In this document: positions 1 to 6,677 of the stretch, in pieces | Layout: each line of letters begins with the position of its first letter | How positions within the stretch are numbered: the stretch's first letter is position 1 | Assembly: GCA_028875955.1 (NCBI GenBank) | Contig: JAGWTX010000013.1 | Location: 1-12,393, forward strand | DNA length: 12,393 nucleotides | Direction: 5' to 3' | Origin: Bacteroidota bacterium | GTDB lineage: Bacteria > Bacteroidota > Bacteroidia > Chitinophagales > Chitinophagaceae | Made by a program: the position numbers and the translations under genes | Notes under the pieces: model-generated | The model's database searches: none | What the model was told of the DNA's origin: nothing | Seen by the model: only the letters and a program-made list of their open reading frames with translations

Positions 1-1823
1 TCTGCGGCCAGCCCATAACTGTTGCTGCGAATCAAGGCATTGTCTGCGGCTGTTGTCTCGCGGAGCTGGTCGGTTTTTGTCATCAGGTCCGTTACATATC
101 CCTGTACGGTTGTATACAGGGTTCTGAAATCAAATGGCAAAACATCCGCTTCCGCCATTCTCAACGCTGCACGGCCTGCTGTTTTGGCAAGGGCCACCCC
201 ATAGGCAAATGTGGGATCCTTAAAACGACGGTAGTCATCATAGGAATCATAGATAGAATGGTATTCGCCACCTCCATCTTCACCGCCATAGCCGATGTTT
301 AAAGAAGGGATTCCGGCATGTTGGATAAATGCGGAATAGTCTGAACCCGACCCCATTGCATTTACCGGAAAACTGGTTTGTGCCAGCGCATCCCTGATCG
401 CTTTGGGGGATGAGCTGTTCATGGCTTTTTTGGCTTTCACCCTTTCAAAGACACTGACATTTGTCTGCGGGTCCGTCACATCCCTGGCTATTTCCGTAAC
501 CATATTCTCTAACGCGTGTGAACCTTCCACATCCAAAAATCCGCGTCCGTTTCCATCTGAGTTGATATACACCACCATTTTCTGCTGCAGTTCTTTCATA
601 TGGTCTTCCACCCATTCGGTTGACCCCAGCAGACCGGGCTCTTCCCCGTCCCAGGCACAGTAAACAAGGGTTCGTTTGGGTTTCCAGCCTGTTTTTACCA
701 ACTGTCCGATCGCCTGTGCTTCTTCCAACAGGGCGGCCTGGCCACTGATCGGGTCATTGGCGCCATTTACCCAGGCATCGTGGTGATTGCCGCGAACCAC
801 CCACTCATCCGGAAATTCGGAACCCTTTATTTTTGCGATCACATCATAGGCAGGACGAATTTTCCAGTCGAAATCCACTTTCAGGTGAACTTTTGTTTTT
901 CCCGGTCCGATATGATAGGTAAAGGGAAGACCGCCTCTCCAGCTTTCCGGGGCAACAGGGCCTTCCATCTCCTGCAACAAGGGTTTTGCATCGTGGTAGC
1001 TGATGGGAAGTACCGGAATTTTTAGCAGGTTGGGGGCTTCCAGCCGGTTGAGTCTTTTTGCATTTTCTGTTGCACCGATATTGGGTGTCAGCGGGTCTCC
1101 CGGATAGATTACCATGTCCATGATGGAACCCCTTTGTACTCCATATTCATTTTTATAGGCACCCTTTGGGTATACATCACCCTGAAAGTATCCGTCATCC
1201 TTCGGATCGGAATAAATGATACATCCGATCGCACCGTGTTCCTGGGCTACTTTCGGCTTGATGCCCCTCCAGCTGTGACCGTATTTTGCGATCACAATCT
1301 TTCCTTTTACACTAATTCCCAATGACTGAAGGATGTCATAATCCTCGGGTAATCCATAATTCACAAAAACCAATTCTGCCGTCACATCACCATCCGCACT
1401 CCAGGCGTTGTAAGTGGGCAGCTGGTCTTCCTGGCCGGATGTTGCATCTTCTTTGAGTGCCGGCTCTTTCAGCAAAGCGGTATAGCTACCCGGAGAAACC
1501 ATCTCCAGAACCCTGGTTTTGGGTGTGGGAAACAATACCTGGTAGGTTTCGATGGATGCGTCCCATCCCCATTGTTTGTATTTTGCCAGGATGGTTTCAG
1601 CCACTTCTTTTCCACCCTTTGATCCGATATGGTGCGGAACAGCTGAAAGCGTTTTGATAGTATTCCCGATTCTCTCTGCACTTAATAGTGCATCAAAATT
1701 TTTTTCAAGCTGCTGTTCCTCCTTATTGCGCTGGCTGGTAAATCCGGTGATGGTTTGTTGTGCACTCACAAGATGAACCCAACAAAAGAGATTACAAATG
1801 ACCGCGGCCGATAATTTTTTCAT
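1..1823 (-). CDS. Secreted M28 metallopeptidase, glutamate carboxypeptidase II-like (C-terminus outside window)
   Basis: Translating the minus strand from the ATG at 1823 gives about 607 uninterrupted residues to the window edge. An in-frame TAA lies 12 bases upstream of the ATG, so this start is firm. Residues 1-21 form a signal peptide (MKK, hydrophobic core, V-S-A before QQ), so the product is exported. A protease-associated domain (about 125-300) is inserted before the peptidase domain, as in GCPII/PSMA. The di-zinc set is complete: H347, D357 (in DPISG), E394/E395 (WDGEE), D423 and H522 (EYHS). Spacing from the first His to the Asp, Glu and second Asp ligands is the same as in human GCPII, and H522 is one residue short of it. 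R186 matches the GCPII arginine that binds the substrate alpha-carboxylate. The three S1-site arginines (463, 534, 536 in GCPII) are not matched: N509 and G511 replace the last two. The family is about 700-750 residues, so the rest of the dimerisation domain is missing here. The amidase gene lies 75 bases upstream on the same strand. Exopeptidase activity is likely; the substrate is unknown. Confidence 0.93.
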   Translation of the reverse strand, partial: MKKLSAAVICNLFCWVHLVSAQQTITGFTSQRNKEEQQLEKNFDALLSAERIGNTIKTLSAVPHHIGSKGGKEVAETILAKYKQWGWDASIETYQVLFPTPKTRVLEMVSPGSYTALLKEPALKEDATSGQEDQLPTYNAWSADGDVTAELVFVNYGLPEDYDILQSLGISVKGKIVIAKYGHSWRGIKPKVAQEHGAIGCIIYSDPKDDGYFQGDVYPKGAYKNEYGVQRGSIMDMVIYPGDPLTPNIGATENAKRLNRLEAPNLLKIPVLPISYHDAKPLLQEMEGPVAPESWRGGLPFTYHIGPGKTKVHLKVDFDWKIRPAYDVIAKIKGSEFPDEWVVRGNHHDAWVNGANDPISGQAALLEEAQAIGQLVKTGWKPKRTLVYCAWDGEEPGLLGSTEWVEDHMKELQQKMVVYINSDGNGRGFLDVEGSHALENMVTEIARDVTDPQTNVSVFERVKAKKAMNSSSPKAIRDALAQTSFPVNAMGSGSDYSAFIQHAGIPSLNIGYGGEDGGGEYHSIYDSYDDYRRFKDPTFAYGVALAKTAGRAALRMAEADVLPFDFRTLYTTVQGYVTDLMTKTDQLRETTAADNALIRSNSYGLAA

Positions 1824-1898
1824 GGGATTGGTTTATTAGGTTGACGTGTTAGGGAAAATAGGTATGACTGTTTTTTGTGATGGTATTCCTGATTCCTT

Positions 1899-3551
1899 TT
1901 ATTGAAACATCGCCGGATGCGTATCATCCCATTCGGTATTTTTCTGATAGGCTTTCGCTGCTTCCAGCAAATGCGCTTCATCATACAAATTCCCGATCAG
2001 GGTAATACTGGTTGGCAGATGGAAACGGTTATCAAAACCGGTGGGCATACAAAGCACCGGATGACCGGTCAGGTTGGTGATGGCGCTTTGGTTTCCGCTT
2101 CCGCGGGTAGGACAGATCAGCACATCGATTCCCTTCATCATTTCGTTTACTTTCTGCATCAATAAGTACCGGTGTCTGTTTGCGTTGATGTATTCCACCG
2201 CAGGCATAACCCTGGCCACCCGGAAACTATTCGGCCAGGCATACTTATCCTGCCGCGTCATTTCATCATCGATATTATACCTGGTAAACTCATCAAATGC
2301 GGCTGCACATTCTGCACTGATCACCACATCCATTATATTAAAATTATAGACACCGCTATCCGGAAAATCAACGGGGATCAGGTTGACACCCATTTTTCGG
2401 TAGGTTTCCAGCACCTTCCATTCATTGCGGCCCGTATCTTTTATTTTGTCGAAATAATTTTTTGCATACGCCACTTTCAGCTTGCGGATATCGGTATCCG
2501 GATCATAATTAAACGGTCTTTTCACAGCACTCATGTCCAATCCGTCTGTTCCATGAATGGCATCAAAAACATAGGCTGCGTCTTCTGCGTTTCGGCAAAT
2601 GGGTCCAACCTTATCCAGGCTCCAGCTGAGTGTCATGGCTCCGGATCTGCTAACCGATCCAAATGTGGGTCTTAAGCCGGTAGCCCCGCAGGTAGAACTC
2701 GGCGAAACGATGGAACCCCAGGTTTCGGTGCCGATCGCAAACGGTACCAAACCCGCAACTGTGGCTGAAGTGGATCCGGCTGAAGAACCCGATGAACCCA
2801 TTTTCAGGTTCCAGGGATTTTTGGTTCTTCCCCCAAACCAGTAATCACCCATGGCCAATGCACCCAATGTAAATTTCCCCAGTAGTACCGCACCCGCTTT
2901 TTTCAATTGCGAATAAACAAACGCATCGGTATCGATCACCTGTTCTTTATAGGGTTTTGCACCCCAGGTGGTTTTGGTTCCTTTTACGGCAAACAGGTCT
3001 TTTAATCCATAGGGTATGCCATGCAGCGGCCCCCTGTAATGACCGGCAGCAATTTCGGCGTCTGCCTGTTCTGCCTGTTGGAGGGCAAGCTCTTCCGTGA
3101 GTGAAATGATACACTGAAGGGTATCTCCATATTTTTTGATACGGTCGATAAAAAACTTTGTCAGTTCCAGCGAACTGATCTTTTTGTTTTTGATGAGGGA
3201 TGCCAGTTGCCCGATCGTATAAAAAGCCAGCTGGTTTCTGTTTGCTGGCAGGTTCACATTGGCAGGAATCCGCCAGTTGATTTTTTCCTGTTTTTCCGGA
3301 AACACCATCCCAGGTAAAAGCGGGCTTTGCCATAAGCTCATCGGAACATCGTTGTTCAACGATTGCTTATGCATCAGCACATAATTCAATAAATTTTCCT
3401 TTACGCCGGAATACATGGTATCCAGTTCCTTTTGCGTAAAATCAATGTCTATCAGACGGGCGGCGGCCCGTATGTCCTTTACGGTCATCGTATCCTGCGC
3501 CGAAACGGCCAGGCTGATCGTACAGAAGAGCATTAAAAGGGACTTTCGCAT
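1899..3551 (-). CDS. Secreted amidase-signature family hydrolase
   Basis: The product is a 550-residue member of the amidase-signature family (Ser/cis-Ser/Lys amide hydrolases such as GatA and FAAH). The reading frame extends upstream to a TTG at 3581. The ATG at 3551 is preferred because it starts directly at a good signal peptide (MRKS, hydrophobic core, A-V-S-A before Q). In ATG numbering the catalytic residues are K184 (YGLKDLF), cis-Ser S256 (in GSSAGS) and nucleophile S280 (ETWGS). The 24-residue spacing of the two serines matches FAAH. The block G-L-R-P-T after the nucleophile is typical. The oxyanion segment is unusual: most family members have D-x-G-G-S, whereas this one has E-T-W-G-S. 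With a signal peptide and no gatB/gatC nearby, it is not the tRNA amidotransferase subunit. It probably cleaves amides outside the cytoplasm; the substrate cannot be read from sequence. The M28 peptidase gene follows after 75 bases, so the two may share a transcript. Confidence 0.93.
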   Translation of the reverse strand: MRKSLLMLFCTISLAVSAQDTMTVKDIRAAARLIDIDFTQKELDTMYSGVKENLLNYVLMHKQSLNNDVPMSLWQSPLLPGMVFPEKQEKINWRIPANVNLPANRNQLAFYTIGQLASLIKNKKISSLELTKFFIDRIKKYGDTLQCIISLTEELALQQAEQADAEIAAGHYRGPLHGIPYGLKDLFAVKGTKTTWGAKPYKEQVIDTDAFVYSQLKKAGAVLLGKFTLGALAMGDYWFGGRTKNPWNLKMGSSGSSAGSTSATVAGLVPFAIGTETWGSIVSPSSTCGATGLRPTFGSVSRSGAMTLSWSLDKVGPICRNAEDAAYVFDAIHGTDGLDMSAVKRPFNYDPDTDIRKLKVAYAKNYFDKIKDTGRNEWKVLETYRKMGVNLIPVDFPDSGVYNFNIMDVVISAECAAAFDEFTRYNIDDEMTRQDKYAWPNSFRVARVMPAVEYINANRHRYLLMQKVNEMMKGIDVLICPTRGSGNQSAITNLTGHPVLCMPTGFDNRFHLPTSITLIGNLYDEAHLLEAAKAYQKNTEWDDTHPAMFQ

Positions 3552-3665
3552 TGCATCAATGGTTTTCGGTTTCAGTAACAATTGGAATCAACAATGTATT
3601 CTTAGCGGCAGGTGGTTCAACTTACGAAAAAAAGGAAAGGATATTATTTCAAATGCCCTCTTTTC

Positions 3666-3673
3666 CAAAAATA
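3666..3673 (-). promoter_or_regulatory. Possible -7 element upstream of the amidase gene
   Basis: The minus strand reads TATTTTTG, an exact match to the Bacteroidota -7 consensus TAnnTTTG, about 115 bases upstream of the amidase ATG. No TTTG box is visible at the expected -33 distance and the region is T-rich, so this may be chance. The 195-base gap between mgsA and the amidase gene (3552-3746) holds no gene and no convincing terminator. Confidence 0.25.
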
Positions 3674-3746
3674 AAAACGGAACCCCTGTTTACCCGTCTC
3701 TTTGTTTATCTGTCCGGACCATGGATGAGCGAAAAACCCAACAGGA

Positions 3747-4208
3747 TCATTCCTCTTTGATTTTCCGGTTTAAGTAACCGGAATAATCGGGAATGGTGGT
3801 CTCATACTCTTCGTGCATAAACGGAGAGGTCATGATAAAATCGGCTGTCGCCCTGTCACAGGCCATGGGAATATTCCAGGCCACACATAAGCGTAACAGG
3901 GCTTTTACATCGCTGTCATGGGGTTGTGCTTCCATCGGATCCCAGAAAAAAAACATCATGTCTATTTCACCATTGGCGATCATCGCCCCAATCTGCTGAT
4001 CACCCCCCAATGGTCCGCTCAACAATTTCTTTACGGGCCTGTCCAATGTTTCTTCCATCAGTTTTCCCGTTGTACCGGTGGCGAACAATTCATGTTTTGC
4101 CAGAGCGGTTTTGTTGTGTACCGCCCATTCCATCAGATCCACTTTTTTATTATCATGCGCAACCAGTGCGATCTTTTTCCGCTTACCCAGTATTTTGGTA
4201 GTGTGCAT
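3747..4208 (-). CDS. mgsA: Methylglyoxal synthase
   Basis: The 153-residue product matches E. coli MgsA (152 residues) over its full length. It converts dihydroxyacetone phosphate to methylglyoxal and inorganic phosphate in the cytoplasm. This is the entry to the methylglyoxal bypass, which relieves sugar-phosphate build-up when phosphate is low. Visible motifs are IALVAHD (H18, K22), the phosphate-binding A-T-G-T-T-G loop (43-48), S-G-P-x-G-G-D-Q-Q with the catalytic D70, and FFWDP leading to P-H-D-S-D (H97, D100). The conserved C-terminal blocks A-T-A-D-F and I-P-D-Y are also present. Each catalytic position is one lower than in the E. coli enzyme. The start is the ATG at 4208, in an A/T-rich leader without a Shine-Dalgarno site. 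It lies 57 bases after the acyltransferase gene on the same strand and is probably co-transcribed with it. No partial or damaged region is seen. Confidence 0.97.
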   Translation of the reverse strand: MHTTKILGKRKKIALVAHDNKKVDLMEWAVHNKTALAKHELFATGTTGKLMEETLDRPVKKLLSGPLGGDQQIGAMIANGEIDMMFFFWDPMEAQPHDSDVKALLRLCVAWNIPMACDRATADFIMTSPFMHEEYETTIPDYSGYLNRKIKEE

Positions 4209-4265
4209 TTTTTTATTGTTTATACGAAATATGAAGATAAGGTAACCGCCAACAATGTTATCTGT

Positions 4266-5201
4266 CTAAAAATTTAGCTGCTCCCTGAGGCTTACCGCAA
4301 ACCATGCCAGCAAGGGGTGTAAGAGGAGCAAAACCAGGATCGGCTGCAAGGATGCGCCGAAAGACGCGAGTAATAAGAATAATATGAGCAGATACAGCGG
4401 ATACAGCAGCAAAAGCGCTCCCATCAAAACCGAATCATAAAACACCGTTCCCCTCGTTTTTTTCCGGATAAAATTGCGTAACGGATAATAGAGGGGTGCG
4501 TGTAAAACATAGCCTGCCAGTGCCGGTAAAAAGAACAGGATCCGGGTTTGCACAGGCCGCTTCTTTTCTTTTGGGGGTACCCTGATATGCACTTTCAGCG
4601 TCTCATATAAAACCGAATTAAACTGTTTGTAATTGCGAACCTCTTCCGGATAGGGCATGAGTTCATGGACGGAAAAGGGTGGACATATTTGTAAGGATAT
4701 GTTTTTTCCGAATCTCTCAAAACTATCATAGGCTATTCCTGCCGGCAGCACCCGTAACCCCTTCAGTGACCTGTTTTCGAAAGCTATCCTTGCTGCCCCT
4801 TTTTTAAACGGCTGTAATTCGTGTTTGTGCACACAGATCCCTTCGATAAATATCAAAACGACCCCTCCTTTTTGTAATATTTCACTGCTTTGCTGAAACG
4901 CTTTTTCGTTTAAGGACAGGTTTTCCCTTCCCTCGCTTAAACGATAGACCGGGATCATATGCAGTAACCGGAGGAGGAAATTATGCCAGGGTTTATGAAA
5001 CGCATCCCCCCTGGCCAAAAAATGGACTTTTTTTTCAAAAAAAGCCCCGATGATGATGGCGTCCAGAAATGAGTTGGGGTGGTTGGCAACAATCAGCAGG
5101 GGGCCTGCGGTTTCCAGATAACGATGACCCTGGATCTCGATTCTTCTGCAGAAAATTCTTACTGCCAGTCTGACCAGTATTTTAACCAGGGAGTATAACA
5201 A
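4266..5201 (-). CDS. PlsC-like phospholipid/glycerolipid acyltransferase, membrane protein
   Basis: The product (311 residues if started at TTG 5201) has the motifs of the glycerophosphate/lysophosphatidate acyltransferase superfamily. Motif I is N-H-P-N-S-F-L-D (H41-D47), with five residues between His and Asp instead of the usual four. R-G-D-A-F follows at 64-68. Motif III is F-I-E-G (118-121) in place of the usual F-P-E-G, and motif IV begins V-L-P-A-G (151-155). The N-terminus is amphipathic or hydrophobic. The C-terminal third has hydrophobic segments at about 221-241, 257-280 and 284-304, so the protein is anchored in the membrane. The likely role is moving an acyl chain to a glycerophosphate-type acceptor in phospholipid synthesis; the exact acceptor is unknown. 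The start is unclear: no in-frame ATG exists between the upstream stop (5313-5315) and residue 82. TTG 5201 is the best standard choice, but hydrophobic coding continues upstream of it. The mgsA gene follows after 57 bases. Confidence 0.85.
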   Translation of the reverse strand: MLYSLVKILVRLAVRIFCRRIEIQGHRYLETAGPLLIVANHPNSFLDAIIIGAFFEKKVHFLARGDAFHKPWHNFLLRLLHMIPVYRLSEGRENLSLNEKAFQQSSEILQKGGVVLIFIEGICVHKHELQPFKKGAARIAFENRSLKGLRVLPAGIAYDSFERFGKNISLQICPPFSVHELMPYPEEVRNYKQFNSVLYETLKVHIRVPPKEKKRPVQTRILFFLPALAGYVLHAPLYYPLRNFIRKKTRGTVFYDSVLMGALLLLYPLYLLILFLLLASFGASLQPILVLLLLHPLLAWFAVSLREQLNF

Positions 5202-5312
5202 GGGGGGTAGGATTATTCTTCTAATGTAGTAAATCGGATCGGGCCTTCCTCCTTCATTTTTATCCAGATTTGTCAGTTTTAAGGGATTTAAATAGCCTTG
5301 ATCTATCTGTCT
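5202..5312 (-). other. Open leader in frame with the acyltransferase, with an overlapping 14-codon ORF
   Basis: The minus strand is open in the acyltransferase frame for 37 codons above TTG 5201, back to a TAA at 5313-5315. The last part reads I-Y-Y-I-R-R-I-I-L-P-P, which resembles the membrane-facing start of such enzymes, but it has no ATG, GTG or TTG. In another frame, an ATG at 5257 opens a 14-codon ORF (MKEEGPIRFTTLEE) ending 11 bases before the TTG. A purine-rich AAGGAGG (5248-5254) lies inside that small ORF. A run of six C (minus strand, 5202-5207) directly precedes the TTG. Whether the small ORF is translated cannot be judged from sequence. Confidence 0.35.
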
Positions 5313-5366
5313 TTAGAAAAAAGCTGTTTTTTACTTATAACAGGCCCCCTTTTACACCTGTCCCTC

Positions 5367-5399
5367 AAAAAAAACCACCGGTGTTTTAATCCCGGTGGT
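5367..5399 (-). terminator. Intrinsic terminator after recA
   Basis: On the minus strand an 8-base-pair perfect stem (ACCACCGG with CCGGTGGT at 5374-5381 and 5392-5399) encloses a 10-base loop. It is followed by eight T residues (5367-5374, the first overlapping the stem base). It begins about 30 bases after the recA stop codon. The shape is that of a rho-independent terminator acting on transcripts from recA. It implies that the acyltransferase gene needs its own promoter between here and 5202, although no consensus one is visible. Confidence 0.88.
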
Positions 5400-5428
5400 A
5401 TGATTACTAACTAACCCATCTCAATTTT

Positions 5429-6439
5429 TTACGCTTCTGCCACTGCTTTCACATCGGCTATTTTTGCCCGGATCTTTGCTTCGATTTCGTTGGCAAGCTC
5501 GGGGTTATCCCGAAGAAGACCCTTTACCGCATCCCTTCCCTGGCCCAGTTTGTTGCTTTCATAGCTGAACCAGCTACCGCTTTTCTGAACAATACCCAGT
5601 TCAACACCCATATCGATAATCTCACCCAGCTTGCTGACCCCCTCACCAAAAATGATGTCAAACTCCGTTGCCCGAAAAGGAGGAGCCACTTTGTTTTTGA
5701 CCACTTTTACCTTTACATGGTTTCCGACAGCAGCATCACCGTCTTTGATCTGTGTCATTCTCCTGATATCCAGTCGAACCGAAGCATAGAACTTCAGTGC
5801 GTTTCCGCCGGTTGTTGTTTCGGGGTTGCCAAACATGACACCGATCTTTTCACGAAGCTGGTTGATAAAAATACAGATGGTGTTGGTTTTATTGATGGTA
5901 GCCGTAAGTTTTCGCAAAGCCTGGCTCATCAATCGCGCATGTAAACCCATTTTACTGTCGCCCATTTCACCTTCCAGTTCGCTTTTCGGAACCAGTGCGG
6001 CCACAGAATCGATCACAACCACATCCAGTGCACCGGATAAGATTAAACGATCGGCAATTTCGAGCGCCTGCTCACCATAATCGGGTTGAGAAATCAACAG
6101 GTTATCTACGTCCACACCCAGTTTACGGGCATAAGAACTATCAAAAGCGTGTTCCGCATCTATAATGGCACACATCCCGCCTTTTTTCTGCGCCTCGGCA
6201 ATTACATGTATCGCAATGGTTGTTTTTCCCGAAGATTCAGGACCATAAATCTCAACAATCCTGCCCTTTGGCAGACCACCCACACCCAAAGCCGCATCCA
6301 GTCCGATAGAGCCCGTAGAAATGACTTCCATGGGGTCCTGGCTTTTTTCATTCATCATCATGACACTGCCCTTGCCATAATCTTTATCGATCTTATCAAT
6401 CGTCAGCTTGAGGGCTTTCAGCTTTTCTACGTTACTCAT
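5429..6439 (-). CDS. recA: Recombinase A
   Basis: This 336-residue protein is a full-length RecA, the cytoplasmic ATP-dependent strand-exchange protein of homologous recombination. It also acts as the co-protease that triggers the SOS response where a LexA-type repressor exists. Walker A is G66-PESSGK-T73, the catalytic glutamate is E96 (DAEHA), and Walker B is VVVID ending at D144. These match E. coli numbering. DNA-binding loop L1 is around 155-165 and L2 around 194-212, including N-P-E-T-T-T-G-G. The C-terminus is short and only mildly acidic compared with E. coli (353 residues), as in many non-proteobacterial RecAs. The ATG at 6439 starts the usual N-terminus without an alternative nearby. 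It is followed by its own terminator and preceded by a candidate promoter, so it is probably monocistronic. No LexA-type operator was recognised. Confidence 0.99.
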   Translation of the reverse strand: MSNVEKLKALKLTIDKIDKDYGKGSVMMMNEKSQDPMEVISTGSIGLDAALGVGGLPKGRIVEIYGPESSGKTTIAIHVIAEAQKKGGMCAIIDAEHAFDSSYARKLGVDVDNLLISQPDYGEQALEIADRLILSGALDVVVIDSVAALVPKSELEGEMGDSKMGLHARLMSQALRKLTATINKTNTICIFINQLREKIGVMFGNPETTTGGNALKFYASVRLDIRRMTQIKDGDAAVGNHVKVKVVKNKVAPPFRATEFDIIFGEGVSKLGEIIDMGVELGIVQKSGSWFSYESNKLGQGRDAVKGLLRDNPELANEIEAKIRAKIADVKAVAEA

Positions 6440-6457
6440 TGTTTAGAATTTAAGGGT

Positions 6458-6465
6458 CAAAATTA
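6458..6465 (-). promoter_or_regulatory. Candidate -7 promoter element of recA
   Basis: The minus strand reads TAATTTTG, an exact match to the Bacteroidota primary-sigma -7 consensus TAnnTTTG, ending 18 bases before the recA ATG. That would give a leader of only about 10-14 bases. No clear TTTG is present at -33, but the upstream 60 bases are very A/T-rich. Assignment rests on motif and position only. Confidence 0.45.
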
Positions 6466-6677
6466 ATGGAGACATAAAACTAGTACTTTTTAATTATACA
6501 CACTAATATTTTTAGTATTTTTTTCCTAACGTATTTAGTTTGCCGGAAATTGTGTGTTGTTGAAATAAAAGTACAAGGCCGGGGATTCGCCCAAAAGCGT
6601 ATTTATACTTTGGAATCAGCGCTTTTACACGGTAAGCCGGTTGCCGGGGCCGAAAGACCCCCTTTTGATAAAAAAAG
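6466..6677. other. Intergenic region between the dioxygenase gene and recA
   Basis: No gene is seen here. The recA-proximal part (about 6470-6540) is strongly A/T-rich and probably belongs to the recA promoter region. The dioxygenase-proximal part is G/C-rich. It contains a 6-base-pair imperfect hairpin (6630-6635 with 6641-6646, one G-T pair). It also contains a short GGGG/CCCC hairpin (6646-6649 with 6658-6661) beginning 16 bases past the dioxygenase stop. Neither is followed by a T tract on the minus strand, so they are not good intrinsic terminators. Confidence 0.4.

Noticed and set aside
2172..2675. 167-residue open frame on the plus strand opposite the amidase gene
   Set aside because: It is also in mirror register with the amidase codons and has no recognisable motif. 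The amidase on the other strand is well supported.
3552..3581. TTG start for the amidase at 3581
   Set aside because: It would place ten residues before the signal peptide, while the ATG at 3551 begins exactly at its basic N-region.
3713..3720. Palindrome GTCCGGAC downstream of mgsA as a terminator or operator
   Set aside because: It is only eight bases, has no loop and no following T tract, and no repeat of it was found nearby. An eight-base palindrome is expected by chance.
6440..6545. SOS operator upstream of recA
   Set aside because: No recognisable LexA-type inverted repeat is present, and Bacteroidota operators of this kind are not uniform enough to call by eye.
6630..6661. G/C-rich hairpins after the dioxygenase stop as an intrinsic terminator
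   Set aside because: The stems are only 5-6 base pairs and no T tract follows on the minus strand.
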